Part shown: positions 21,711 to 32,290 of the stretch, in pieces
Layout: each line of letters begins with the position of its first letter
Position numbering within the stretch: the first letter of the stretch is position 1
Assembly: GCA_963693305.1 (NCBI GenBank)
Contig: OY855904.1
Coordinates: 51,586,261 to 51,650,260 of the forward strand
Direction of reading: 5' to 3'
DNA: 64,000 nucleotides
DNA from: Meandrina meandrites
Lineage: Eukaryota; Cnidaria; Anthozoa; Scleractinia; Meandrinidae
The notes under the pieces: generated by a model
What the model was told of the DNA's origin: nothing
Seen by the model: only the letters and a program-made list of their open reading frames with translations
Databases searched by the model: none
Made by a program: the position numbers and the translations under genes

Positions 21711-22480
21711 CAGAATAAGATTTACTTGTTTATTTTTGAAGCGAGGGCATATCTTTGAAAGACGAATACCATTTTAGGGTGTGTGTCTCAACAATTTTGA
21801 AACTGGTTGTAGCGTGTCGTAAGGATACTCTTCTCCTCTCACTATCTGTCCTATGTTACTCAATCCATTGATTACATTACTTTGAAGTTAACTCCTAGAG
21901 AAAAGGGTTCTAAGGAAGATGGCTCAGAGCTCTTCATAGGTGGAAAACATAAACAGTATGTGTTAAATCTGCCAAAAATATTCATCACAAGTTACTCGAC
22001 ACTGTTCGGCTAATGAGATGGACAACGTTGTAAGATACAATACAGCAAAAGCAAATGAGAAATGAAAGTTAACTGAGATCTGTCAAAATTAACTGATAGC
22101 TGACAAATAGCTCATATTTAAACTGATAGCTGAGAAATGGCCTAAATTGTAACTGATAACTGAGAATCCAACACCCTCACTTTAGGGTACAGATAAAATC
22201 GAGAGTTGAAATGTTTGAACACGGTGAAATTCTTATAGTACACCACTCATCAGAGTGAAATTTTTACCGTACATCACTTATCAGATTCTTACAATTGTTT
22301 CTCTTCAGCTCGTATTCAAACAGTTGCTCATTGGACCAACTGGACATAAGCTCGCCCAGTTATAAGCACGCTCAAAACCCCTTACGAAGTTGTAGAAGCT
22401 CAGGGCTTTTAATATGACTGGTGTAAAACTTTAAGAGATACAGTAGATGCCTATATTCGGAGCAGGTGTGTCTTCAAGAA
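21711..22480. other. No recognisable gene
   Basis: Low-complexity intergenic sequence with a short internal direct repeat (AACTGATAGCTGA motifs at 22080-22165). Nothing else recognised. Confidence 0.4.
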
Positions 22481-22562
22481 GACGAGGTGGCCGAGTGGTT
22501 AAGGCGTTGGACTGCTAATCCAATGTGCTCTGCACGCGTGGGTTCGAATCCCATCCTCGTCG
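22481..22562 (+). tRNA. tRNA-Ser (anticodon GCT)
   Basis: An 82-nt class II tRNA. The acceptor stem GACGAGG pairs perfectly with CCTCGTC, with discriminator G. Box A is TGGCCGAGTGG. The anticodon stem GTTGG/CCAAT carries loop CTGCTAA (GCT, decoding AGC/AGU). The long variable arm TGTGCTCTGCACGC and T-arm GTGGGTTCGAATCCCAT are typical of serine tRNAs. A TTTT Pol III terminator follows at 22563. Unlike the SINE heads in this window, every stem is intact, so it is probably a functional gene. Confidence 0.93.
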
Positions 22563-22878
22563 TTTTATTTTAGCAAGAATGTTGAAAATACCTTTCCCTC
22601 CGCTGTGCAACCAGTCCCAACTGTTTTTCACATAAAAATGTCCCTTGCAGGATATTACAGTGCGCACATTAGCCTCGTTAAAATTAATACTCAATATCAT
22701 GTATAGTGAATAAGTTTTGTAATTCATGGTGCCTCGTGACTTTAATTATTACTTTTTTTTTTCTTTTTCGGTTTAATTTCTGTCTGATAACAATCTGTTG
22801 TATTTCGATATCACTCGTTTCTGTTACGTCACAGCGGGGCTTTTAATTACAAATTGCATAGGCAATAGATCACATATA

Positions 22879-23041
22879 GATGGTTTTCACTCACGTGACA
22901 AGGCAGCCATATTGGTGTGCCAAACAATACAAAATATCTGCGCAGAATTTACATAAAAAGTAGAGTTTAGTTCCCAGCGGAAAAGAAGCCTACTGTTCTA
23001 GTCCATCAGCATGGCCGCCGTGACGTCAGGTGAAAACGATC
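22879..23041. mobile_element. Small inverted-repeat MITE
   Basis: The left end GATGGTTTTCACTCACGTGA and the complement of the right end GATCGTTTTCACCTGACGTC form ~30-bp imperfect terminal repeats around a 160-bp element. Noncoding. Confidence 0.65.
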
Positions 23042-23109
23042 GATAACTATGAGCCAGATTTAGAGCTATGTATCACGGTAGGGTATAGCGCGCCAATAAT
23101 TAAGGTAAA

Positions 23110-23194
23110 GTCTGCATACGAGCCTAGGGACCCATCAGGCCGGAGCTTGTCCCGGTTTCCATAGCATGAAGCGACTAGGAGTATTTCTCTTTCC

Positions 23195-23226
<32 letters not shown>

Positions 23227-23250
23227 ACATATGGGCTGCTAGTCCATCGC
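23110..23250 (-). mobile_element. 3' part of a Meta-type SINE with poly-C expansion
   Basis: Matches the tail and body of the SINE at 29870-30158 (GCATACGAGCCTAG, CATGAAGCGACTAGG, TAGTCCATCGCA). It is interrupted by a 31-nt C run at 23196-23226. The tRNA head is missing. Confidence 0.7.
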
Positions 23251-24419
23251 ATAGGGAATAACTATTGAGAGTGTCACACTGTAAACGAGACGGTGAGAAA
23301 ATTCAACGCAACCATTTGAAAATACAATAAAGTAAATGTGAACAAGCGCCGGAAAAATTTCCGCCTAAAGGTCAACAATGCACATATCATACTGCGCGGG
23401 TATTTATTCACGGACCGAACGAACTTCACGAACTGAAATTTTCTAAACACGGACCGTTATAGTGTCGGTGTATTGGACAATCCTCCTCAAGTCAGTACTT
23501 ATGACATACATAAATATGCAATGTAGAAATAGTCTGTAAACATCTTGTCCATTTTTATTTACTAGATAAAACGTTCTTTTTATAGTTGACCACACCCGTG
23601 GAGATATCAATCAGATTGTCTCGTGTTCATCAAGGCTTCGCAAAGAAAATGCCAGGTCATTTCAAGAGCTGATACAAGAGAGCACTGATATGTACTCCAT
23701 CCACCAATGCTTCACTAGATAATTTCATGTGTTACAGGCAAATGCATAGAGGGGTGTTAATAATCCACACTAAATCGAGGAATTCCAACAGGAAGACTTT
23801 ACTGTATGGCAAGTAGTGTTCTGCAACTTCCAGAGATTGTTTAATATCAAATTACTCATCCCAGCATCTACTAGGCAACATGTTGGGCTCATGAATCACT
23901 TTACTGCTTATGTCGAACAATTTGCTAAATGTGTAAAACTGTTGAATGAAGACGTCTTCTATTTGTAAGTTGACAACAGTTTTTAGATCATAAGGATGTA
24001 TTTCATTCATGACATGTTCAATTTCTTGTGAACATGACAAAGTGTGTATTGTTGTTAAAAGGTTTACGTCACCAGAGGAAGATGAGTTGCGGATGTAGTG
24101 TTAGGGGGTACGAGAAAATTGTAATGAAGGGACTTCGTAAAATACTATTTTTAGTTAAGAACTCCACACACGCACATAAAAGACACAACTTGTAGCATCA
24201 GCAGGTATTCATTATTTTTTAATTTACAGCATATAATACAATCAAAGATGTATTGTAACACTGAGTATGCGTTTGAACATCTATCAAGTTTCAAAGATGT
24301 ATTATAACGTCATTTACAAAATATCATAGTTGTATTATTATAATCATATTATGGAATATGAATAAAAGAATAGTACTTTACATAGCATGCATGTTTATTA
24401 ATCAAAGATAATGACTGAG

Positions 24420-24676
24420 TTATTTATCTTTACTAAATTAAGATCATTGGTTCGCGTCAGATGCTCCAAACCTAAGCTGGGGTTTTCATCCGTGCACATA
24501 CCGAGGGCAACGAAATCATTGGAGTTAACTCCTCAAAGTTTCTTGGACTCACAATTGATGAAACCCTTTCCTGATCCACGCATATTAACAATATCTCTAT
24601 AAAGATTTCCTAAGGAATAGGCGCCTTGATGCACGTGGGACCATTCATTAACACTCAGCTGTAAAAATTTATTAAG
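24420..24676 (+). pseudogene. LINE relic, unit C, part 1
   Basis: Paralogous to 4270-4498, frame-shifted and dead. It is interrupted by the LTR element with a CTTT duplication (24677-24680 and 29194-29197) and resumes at 29198. Confidence 0.7.
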
Positions 24677-24680
24677 CTTT

Positions 24681-25513
24681 TGTCACAGGATGTTTTGCGA
24701 AATAATTGAGAAAAATAAAGACTTTCATTTATCTTGATTTAGTGGCTTTTAAGATTTAGGCAATTAGTGCCGAAGTTTCTAGAAATCCACAATATATCGA
24801 AAATATCTATAAACATAAGATAATGATAATTGATTTGACATGTGAACCTAAGGTCACGGTTTTTGTAGCCACTGAACTGAGGTACAGCCAGCGCCCATTT
24901 CTGCGCACAAAAGTGTTTTTCTGTATTTAAGTTCTTTCTTTGAAATTTCTATGTGTTAGGAACAAGCTTAGGAATTTTCGTGATTTGTGAACGTGATTTG
25001 AATTTACCGATGGTAGAACTAATCTATTTTGATCCGTCAAACATGGGACATCGTGTCTCAATCTTGACATTTCTTCTTTAAGAAATATTCTCTATTTCCC
25101 CGAAAAACCATTAGTAGCAAACCTCGGTGGATGTGTACTTCCTAATCAATTTAATTTATGAATCTTTATCTTAAACTAAGGAAAGCTAACTTAAAATATG
25201 TACATGTTATTAAGCAGTTGAAAACACATATAAGCAAGATTGTAAAACTAAGAAAGTAGAAGAAAGTCGATGTTGAGAATAGAAGAAAGACGATGTTGAG
25301 AATAGAAGAAAGTCGATGTTGAGAATAGAAGAAAGATGATGTTGAGATTAGGAGAAAGTAAATTGTCAGTCAAGAACGCTCAGAAGAAGGCCCAGGACTG
25401 AAGAAACTAGATTGTGAGTATCTAAATAAAATAATCTGAAGTTAAAGCTTTGAGTCCTGCTGCTACACGACAGTGGGAGTACTTGCCGTTGAGCTAATCC
25501 CACCTCTTATACA
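24681..25513 (+). repeat. 5' LTR
   Basis: 833 bp. Contains near its 3' end a short direct-repeat array (AGAAGAAAGTCGATGTTGAG and variants, 25254-25345) that is identically present in the 3' LTR. Confidence 0.93.
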
Positions 25514-26001
25514 CTGGTGGAGGCAATCAAATGTCCAAAAGCAGCCGACCAACGAAACGAACAAACCCAAGGAATAAAAGAAGCAGAAACTGGACAATCT
25601 CGGCTAAAGAGACAGGCGATTTCATAGAAGAGGTTCCTCCTTAATATCAATTCCGAAAGGAGCTGAAGAATTCCGTACTAAAGATCACAGACGGAGAAGT
25701 TGAAGACACTTGAAATTTCCTAAGGAGCAGGAACTATTTTTTTTTTCCAAAGAGGCGGACAACGTTTTAGATAAGTTAGATATATTTCATTTACGTATAC
25801 AGATTTCTATTTAGCTTAAGCTGTACCAAGTTATTTAGCTATGTTATCTTTACCTTGTCATTTTAGCTGTTTTAAACTCGTGTTGTGTATCTTGTTTTTG
25901 TGTACATGCCGTGCATGAAGCAGGCAGCATCAAAGGCGTTGTTAAGCGACAAAACGTTTTGTCACGGCGATTGCCAAAATTCAGAAACAAAACAAGAGAC
26001 C

Positions 26002-27105
26002 ATGAGTCTCCATGAAGAGGAGGATGACGGTTCTCAAACCGAAATAGCAGAAACAATTAGCAAATTGGAAAGACTTTTTGTTTGCCAAAATGAATTTTTC
26101 GTAAACACATTAAATAGTATGCAGGCAAGCATTGACAAGGCCTCTGCCCCAAAATTAAAACCGTCCGCAAAATTAGAACCATTTTCCGGGTACGAGAGAG
26201 AGGATGTCAATCGTTTCCTCGAGAAATATAACAACCGGTTGCAAGCTCGCGACGTAAGGTTGAGTTCAGAAGCAAAGGCCGCCGATTTAGCGAGCCATCT
26301 CAAAGGTCCGGCCGAAACATGGTATTTTTTCCTCGACCGGCCAACGAGAAATGATTTTGATGACCTCGTTAACGCCCTTAAGCGAAGGTTCTCGTCCGAT
26401 GATTTTAAATGGCGTCTCCGGCAGTCACTGAGTTCGCGTAAACAGGGACTCAATGAATCCCTCGATTCATATATCGAATTCATCAACAGCACCTGCCAAC
26501 GATTAGGCGTGCCAGAACACGATCAAATGCATTATTTCGTGCAAGGACTGCGGGATGATATCAAACGAGAAGTTCTTATGCACAAGCCACCGGATTATCA
26601 AACCGCTGAAAATTTAGCCAGGCTAAAAGTTTCCGCCGATAAAACGATCGACGAAAAACACAGCAAAGACCCGGAGAAAGAAATTCTATACAAGCTAATC
26701 GAAAAGTTGGTTCCACAGCCTGCTCAATCAACAGGCTCTGTGAAAGAACCAAAACCAGTGTCAGCTTTCCAGCCTGCGAGTGAATCAAGAAATGATTTAT
26801 TCACAGAGTTTCGAAAGCTGCGAGCTGAACTCCGAGATGAAATACGATCATTAAAGTCCGATTTTACTCGATTACAGCAACCCCAAGGGCCTCAGTTTCC
26901 TCGTCAGTCTTCTTTTCCCCGTAGAGATAAAAATGTTCAGGGTCCCCCTTTTAACCCCCGTGCTTCCCCTCCCCCATTTAAGGATGGTCGAACTAGGGAT
27001 GGGAGACCCACGTGCTACCAATGCGGAGAGGTAGGTCACAATGCAAGATATTGCCATGCTGAACCTTTGGAAAAATATGATGAGGATCAAGCTCCTTTAA
27101 ACTAA
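26002..27105 (+). CDS. Gag-like capsid/nucleocapsid protein
   Basis: The open frame runs from 25885, but ATG at 26002 (GACCATGAG context) is the likelier start, giving 367 residues. The middle is a retrotransposon Gag capsid region: SSEAKAADLASHLKGPAETW, then LVNALKRRF and a helix-rich segment. A proline/arginine-rich linker follows. Near the C-terminus is a CCHC zinc knuckle (CYQCGEVGHNARYC, spacing CX2CX4HX4C) that would bind RNA. The protein should form the particle that packages the element RNA. The frame is intact. Its stop codon (27103) directly follows a slippery heptamer, so a longer Gag-ORF2 product by frameshifting is likely. Confidence 0.9.
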   Translation: MSLHEEEDDGSQTEIAETISKLERLFVCQNEFFVNTLNSMQASIDKASAPKLKPSAKLEPFSGYEREDVNRFLEKYNNRLQARDVRLSSEAKAADLASHLKGPAETWYFFLDRPTRNDFDDLVNALKRRFSSDDFKWRLRQSLSSRKQGLNESLDSYIEFINSTCQRLGVPEHDQMHYFVQGLRDDIKREVLMHKPPDYQTAENLARLKVSADKTIDEKHSKDPEKEILYKLIEKLVPQPAQSTGSVKEPKPVSAFQPASESRNDLFTEFRKLRAELRDEIRSLKSDFTRLQQPQGPQFPRQSSFPRRDKNVQGPPFNPRASPPPFKDGRTRDGRPTCYQCGEVGHNARYCHAEPLEKYDEDQAPLN

Positions 27106-28256
27106 AATGTACTCCTTTATACCGAGACAATAGGGGAGTACAGAAAAGGGATCATATTCATTTAGTTACAAGCAATGTTTCGCAAGATAAATCAAGTCTC
27201 GACAAACCATGTTTAGAAGTTCCAGTCGGCATGTTGATTAATTTTTCAGATTTAAATATAAAACCGGAGAAGAGTATAGTGCCAGAACGAGTTCACCCAG
27301 ATTTAAAAGGAATTAACTTTAGTGCCCCATTGCTTACGAGCGAGGAAAAAGAAGATATTAAAGAAAACGTTGTCGCAAAAACAATTACATGTTTAGATGT
27401 TACAAATGCTTCCAGGGATTCTCAAGCTGTTGTTGCGAGTTTATCGAGTAATGATACCCCGATGATAAATTTTTCAGAAGTAAATTTGGAGACGCAAGAG
27501 TCGTCATTTCAAGAGTTTTCAGGGGATCCAAAAAAATTTAATGTTTCAGACAATGCCGAAATACCGCTTGGAAGTGCAGTTCAAGACGAAGACGACAACG
27601 CTACCGAAGAGTTAGTTGACCTATCAGTTGAGTTTGGGCACGATGTCCTTTCACGGTCAGATGATACTATTGAAATTGAGAGTTTTATTCATCCTGATCT
27701 TGAAGGTATAGATTTCTCCGTTCATCCGACAATCCAAAGTGAAAATGAATTTGAAGAAGATTCTCTTTTTGCCAGTGTTGTCATAAATGATAATATTTGC
27801 GTGGACATGCCATGTTTATACAAATATTATCATTGTGAACAAGATGTCGAGATAAATTCTAGATTATGTGATGTTGATACCGATCATCAAACAATTTTGG
27901 TTGATATAGGGACGATTATGCTAATAATTTTAGTCGACAGCGTAACCGCTAAGACTATAAGTTTCTTCCTTCATTTTGACGATTTCTTTCGCACTAAGAA
28001 CCCGATTGATCTAAGTAACACGGATCTCAATTTTTTCAAATGGATATCTGCTTCATGCACTGCACGGTGCCACACAAACCCGATCAGACGAAAAAGTAAG
28101 TTGTGCTCGCCTTGTAACTGCATGATCTATAATTTTTTTCCTCTGTCAGAGACATTTGCAGTGTCGCCGCGAGGTGGAGACTTTCCGCGCGACACAGTAA
28201 AAAGCAAAAAAGTCTCGGATCGATGTATTTACCTGATTGAGCACGACTTATGCTAA
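27084..28256 (+). CDS. ORF2 of the LTR element, unknown protein
   Basis: Open in the -1 frame relative to gag from 27084, overlapping the end of gag by 22 nt; the first internal ATG is at 27231. From the predicted shift it is about 384 codons. No RT, integrase or RNase H motif is present, and no convincing aspartic-protease DTG (only LVDIGT and LVDSV occur). Two PDLxGIxFS motifs (HPDLKGINFSAP and HPDLEGIDFSVH) form an internal repeat. A hydrophobic segment lies near 27900-27960, then a Cys-rich stretch (CTARCH, CSPCNC). It is acidic in its first half. Uninterrupted in a young element, so probably translated. Function unknown; it could be a divergent remnant of pol or a replacement ORF. Confidence 0.6.
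   Translation, partial: GSSSFKLKCTPLYRDNRGVQKRDHIHLVTSNVSQDKSSLDKPCLEVPVGMLINFSDLNIKPEKSIVPERVHPDLKGINFSAPLLTSEEKEDIKENVVAKTITCLDVTNASRDSQAVVASLSSNDTPMINFSEVNLETQESSFQEFSGDPKKFNVSDNAEIPLGSAVQDEDDNATEELVDLSVEFGHDVLSRSDDTIEIESFIHPDLEGIDFSVHPTIQSENEFEEDSLFASVVINDNICVDMPCLYKYYHCEQDVEINSRLCDVDTDHQTILVDIGTIMLIILVDSVTAKTISFFLHFDDFFRTKNPIDLSNTDLNFFKWISASCTARCHTNPIRRKSKLCSPCNCMIYNFFPLSETFAVSPRGGDFPRDTVKSKKVSDRCIYLIEHDLC
27096..27142 (+). promoter_or_regulatory. Predicted -1 ribosomal frameshift signal
   Basis: The gag reading ends CCT TTA AAC TAA. TTTAAAC at 27096-27102 in the phase T-TTA-AAC is a canonical X-XXY-YYZ slippery heptamer. Five bases later, TGTACTCC (27108-27115) pairs perfectly with GGAGTACA (27135-27142), with two further G-U pairs, closing a ~15-nt loop. 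The -1 frame is open through this point into ORF2. All three parts of a standard frameshift signal are present at the expected spacing. Confidence 0.8.
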
Positions 28257-28360
28257 TTTCGTTGAGTTTGTTGTTGAAGTATTTTAATTAAGAATCTTAC
28301 TTATCATGAATGTCACACTCTTAATTCGAATGGGGACATTCGATCTAGATCGGGGGGTAA

Positions 28361-29193
28361 TGTCACAGGATGTTTTGCGAAATAATTGAGAAAAATAAAG
28401 ACTTTCATTTATCTTGATTTAGTGGCTTTTAAGATTTAGGCAATTAGTGCCGAAGTTTCTAGAAATCCACAATATATCGAAAATATCTATAAACATAAGA
28501 TAATGATAATTGATTTGACATGTGAACCTAAGGTCACGGTTTTTGTAGCCACTGAACTGAGGTACAGCCAGCGCCCATTTCTGCGCACAAAAGTGTTTTT
28601 CTGTATTTAAGTTCTTTCTTTGAAATTTCTATGTGTTAGGAACAAGCTTAGGAATTTTCGTGATTTGTGAACGTGATTTGAATTTACCGATGGTAGAACT
28701 AATCTATTTTGATCCGTCAAACATGGGACATCGTGTCTCAATCTTGACATTTCTTCTTTAAGAAATATTCTCTATTTCCCCGAAAAACCATTAGTAGCAA
28801 ACCTCGGTGGATGTGTACTTCCTAATCAATTTAATTTATGAATCTTTATCTTAAACTAAGGAAAGCTAACTTAAAATATGTACATGTTATTAAGCAGTTG
28901 AAAACACATATAAGCAAGATTGTAAAACTAAGAAAGTAGAAGAAAGTCGATGTTGAGAATAGAAGAAAGACGATGTTGAGAATAGAAGAAAGTCGATGTT
29001 GAGAATAGAAGAAAGATGATGTTGAGATTAGGAGAAAGTAAATTGTCAGTCAAGAACGCTCAGAAGAAGGCCCAGGACTGAAGAAACTAGATTGTGAGTA
29101 TCTAAATAAAATAATCTGAAGTTAAAGCTTTGAGTCTTGCTGCTACACGACAGTGGGAGTATTTGCCGTTGAGCTAATCCCACCTCTTATACA
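28361..29193 (+). repeat. 3' LTR
   Basis: 833 bp, aligned end to end with the 5' LTR with about two substitutions by eye. Followed by the CTTT duplication at 29194-29197. Confidence 0.93.
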
Positions 29194-29197
29194 CTTT

Positions 29198-29637
29198 AAT
29201 CGAGCCTCACTTTATGTACTGCAGCAGCGTATGGGTTAGTCTCAGCCAAACTTTGCGAGATAAAATGCAAAAACTATAAAACCTTGCTGCTAGGATAGAT
29301 AGGAAATCGAGCTATGACTCTAATGCGGATCCCCTTCTTGAGATGCTTGGATGGGTCAGGGTTTCAGTTAGCCGAACAAAACCAAAGGGCGGTTATCATG
29401 TTCAAAACGTTAAATAAACTAACGCCCCCTACATGCAAGATCTGTTCAGCCCCGCTCGTGATTTTTCTTACAGTATTCGTAACTTTAAGAACATCCTTCT
29501 AATACCCAAACCTAGGACAAATTTTCTTAAGCGCAGTTTTGGTTATTCCGGAGCTTCCCTATATGGGCTGCCTTCAGAAGTACGTAAGCAATTAACCCTT
29601 ACAAAATTTAGAAAGGGAATAAATGACCGTTGTTATA
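29198..29637 (+). pseudogene. LINE relic, unit C, part 2
   Basis: Continuation of the LINE ORF2 C-terminus after the LTR insertion: QDLFSPARDFSYSIRNFKN, then FLKRSFGYSGAS and LPSEVRKQLTLTKFRKGIND. It ends in a 22-nt poly-C run. Several frame changes. Confidence 0.75.
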
Positions 29638-29659
29638 CCCCCCCCCCCCCCCCCCCCCC
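29638..29659. repeat. Poly-C tract
   Basis: 22 consecutive C at the end of the LINE relic. Confidence 0.95.
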
Positions 29660-29869
29660 TCCACTGAAATGCTGTTTTGTCTGTCTGTCTGGTTAAACTA
29701 AAAATAAAACAAAATATTCTAATACTCCATTCACAACAAAGTTAAAACACGTTTAAATACTGTTTAGTTAAACACGGTTTAAAATAGTTTTCTTCATAGA
29801 AGCTGCCAACTGATGTTTGTCGATTTCAAATTTAGCACAAGAAAAACAGAAATAGAAGCTTTATTTGAG

Positions 29870-30158
29870 TTTGCATACGAGCCTAGTGGCCCATCAGGCC
29901 AGAGCTTATCCCGGTTTCCGTAGCATGAAGCGACTAGGGGTATTTCTACTCCCCCCTGGATGGGATGCTAGTCCATCGCAGGGTTACCCCCAACAGTAAA
30001 TTCGCCGGTACCCATTTATACATCTGGGTGGAGAGAGGCACTATGAGAGTAAAGTATCTTGCCCAAGAACACAACGCAGTGCCCCGGCCAGGGCTCGAAC
30101 CCGGACCGCCCGATCCGGAGTCCAGCGCACTAACCATTAGGCCACCGTGCCTCCCACA
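29870..30158 (-). mobile_element. Full-length tRNA-derived SINE (Meta-like)
   Basis: Minus-strand SINE. The tRNA head is GGAGGCACGGTGGCCTAATG with box B GGGTTCGAGCC. The body contains GGTACCGGCGAATTTACTG and GATGGACTAGCATCCC, and the tail is GGGCCACTAGGCTCGTATGC. Imperfect 13-bp target duplications, AGAAGCTTTAYTT, lie at 29854-29866 and 30159-30171. Unit A (near 5025) has the target uninterrupted. I recall the body as resembling animal MetaSINEs but could not check. Confidence 0.8.
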
Positions 30159-30767
30159 AGAAGCTTTACTTAGCCCTATGCAAAATTCAGTTTCTCGGTT
30201 TTTTTCCTGGTTTCCATCTTTTTAAAACCTGGTCTAATTAAACATGTTTTGCCAGTGTGTATATGGGATATAAAAATTAATCACAAATTCGTTATACAAT
30301 ATCAAAGGGCAAAACTTATGAACTTAAATAGATAATATCATATAATATCTGCATTTCTACAAAAACAATTATAACAGTGGGAAATTTTCGCGCATACATT
30401 TCATTGGCCGTCAACCGACGGTGGTAGTAGTAACGTAAATTTATATTTAATTTTCCTTGTTTAAACGTAGCAGACATGTATCAAGTAGCTTTGATACGAA
30501 GCACAATAATTCTAGGTCACATAATAAGAACATTTTAGGTTCAAAACATGAAGACATATAAACATCCAGTCTCGGCAGTTTGGGTTCTGCCTCGACCGGA
30601 AAATTTAGACTTTTTAAAATAAATTGAGTGAATCTATCTCAATGTCTTTATCTGTTTTATTCAACCTTAAAAAGGTAATTATTTTTCGTCGCTCATCCAT
30701 TTACAATCTCAATCTCAAAGTAACAAAGCCAGTTAGAAGAAGGAAATATTGCTTCGTAGTATTTGCA

Positions 30768-31658
30768 TTACAAGTTATTAAGAGGAATAACTGCAACTTG
30801 TCTTTGTTGCTGAGGTCGTCTGCGAAAGAGTGCAAGTACAGCTGACCTGTATTCTGGCATACGGATAGCATATATTATAGGATTTACAAGCGAGTTTGCA
30901 TAATATAAAACATTCATTATATCATGTAACCGTTCAGACGATGCTTTGGACATTGCACTAATAATGTCAGTGGTGGAATTAAGAAGGTTGTATATCATAT
31001 CTGGTAGGTACAACACCAGAGATACGACGGTCACGATCAACAATGTCATAGTCAGTTTTCTTTCTCTACTGGCTGCACCATGGTGTTGAGGCTGCGCTCC
31101 ACAACGGACTTTAATAATAATGGTCGCGTAAGAAATACAAATAACTAATAGACAAATTGCAACGAATGGTATAAATAAGTAATCATGATAACTGCTGCCT
31201 TCAAATTTCAATAAAACTATCAGAGCAATCGATACCAACCCAGCCGTAGCCCAGACAACGGCAATTATTAATGCATAAACCCAATTTTTAATTAGGCGAT
31301 GTCTGAATGGCCGCAGCGTCGCGTGCAGCCGTTCAACAGAAATCGCTGCTATGTTAGTTAGAGAGGAAAGTGTGAAAAAGCGGAGGAGTGTAACTAGCAC
31401 ATAGTCTGCCCAGTGTTCAGCTGAGATGTACCTCCATATATTACATTTTGCTCCAACCTCAAAGAATAGATCATACGTAGCAATTCCTCCAACAAACATA
31501 TCTGCAACTGCCAAATTAGTAACCAGGTACGTGCTACGCTTACGGAGATAACGATTTTTAATGAAAACAATTATTGTAATGACGTTAAGTGTTACTATAG
31601 CAACACATTCGGTTAAGCCCACAGCAAGCTAGGTAATACATTCTGGAAACGAAAACAT
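30768..31658 (-). pseudogene. Class A GPCR, copy 2, premature stop at codon 10
   Basis: Aligns along its whole length with copies 1 and 3 and keeps LAVAD in TM2, ISVERL after TM3, the loop-3 block RCGAQPQHHGAASRERK and NSLVNPIIY in TM7. From the shared ATG (31658) codon 10 is TAG (31629-31631), where copy 1 has AGG and copy 3 TGG. No other in-frame ATG precedes TM1, and the next one is within TM2, so a full receptor could not be made without readthrough or an upstream alternative exon. The remaining 285 codons are undamaged, so the stop is probably recent, or a sequencing error. Confidence 0.8.
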
Positions 31659-31769
31659 CTTAAATTGTCACTTGCTTTTTTAATGCTGTTGTGTACTCCT
31701 GTATCTGTTGAGAGAAATGAGTGATGTATTAGTGTTACGACTATTCTGCAGAATGCAAGATATGAGTCA

Positions 31770-31895
31770 CATACCGTATTTACTCGAATAAGCGCCGCCT
31801 CCGAGTTAGCACCGTCCTCGAATAAGTGCCGCTTGTGGGACAATCAGTTATTAAATGCCGCCCCAGAATAAGCGCCGCCGTCCCGATGCGTAAGA
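31770..31895. repeat. AATAAGCGCCGCC repeat block, unit C
   Basis: CGTATTTACTCG followed by iterations of AATAAGCGCCGCC variants, upstream of the receptor copy. Confidence 0.6.
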
Positions 31896-31970
31896 AACGA
31901 ATGGTGACGTTTCCGTTAGTTACTGCAGACGTTTTGTACAGATAGAACTCACAATTGACCTCGCCCCCAA

Positions 31971-32150
31971 TGTGTGGCTTCATAGCTAAGCTGGGAGAGT
32001 ACCGCACTGGAATCGCGGAGGTCATGGGTTCGAATCCCGTTGAAGCCCTAAATATTTTTCAGGCTTCTTTATTCCTTATTCACTGCGATGATTATTTGTC
32101 ACTTTCATATACATCCGCAGTTTTTAGATGAAACATGTATTCAATTTCTT
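31971..32150 (+). mobile_element. SINE family 1, uninterrupted copy
   Basis: Head GTGGCTTCATAGCTAAGCTG, box B GGGTTCGAATCCC, body AATATTTTTCAGGCTTCTTT and TGCGATGATTATTTGTCAC. This copy is the reference for the insertion at 6944-7763. Confidence 0.8.
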
Positions 32151-32290
32151 ACTGTAACAGGCTACGAGTATATTTTAGTACCTTTATTTTTGCCTTTATT
32201 GCTCGATTGTTCAGCGGAAACCGTGAAAAATAAGCGCGAGTTATTTTTTGTTAGAAGCTTGCTTGGAGAGGTTAGCGATGCACTATTTAA

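Larger units (their letters stand above)
24681..29193 (+). mobile_element. Gag-encoding, polymerase-less LTR retrotransposon
   Basis: LTRs of 833 bp at 24681-25513 and 28361-29193 start TGTCACAGG and end TATACA. By eye they differ at only two places (C/T near 25457 and 25482 versus 29137 and 29162), so insertion is recent. Duplicated target CTTT. A TGGTGGAGGC primer-binding candidate begins two bases inside the left LTR, and a CGGGGGG tract precedes the right LTR. The 2.85-kb interior carries gag and one further ORF but no recognisable protease, RT, RNase H or integrase. It is therefore probably mobilised in trans by a complete relative. The 4-5-bp duplication and Gag type suggest Ty3-like affinity (inference). 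Confidence 0.92.

Noticed and set aside
27900..27960. Retroviral-type protease active site in ORF2 (LVDIGT / LVDSV)
   Set aside because: Neither has the required D-T/S-G followed by A, nor the hydrophobic flap context. Too weak to claim.
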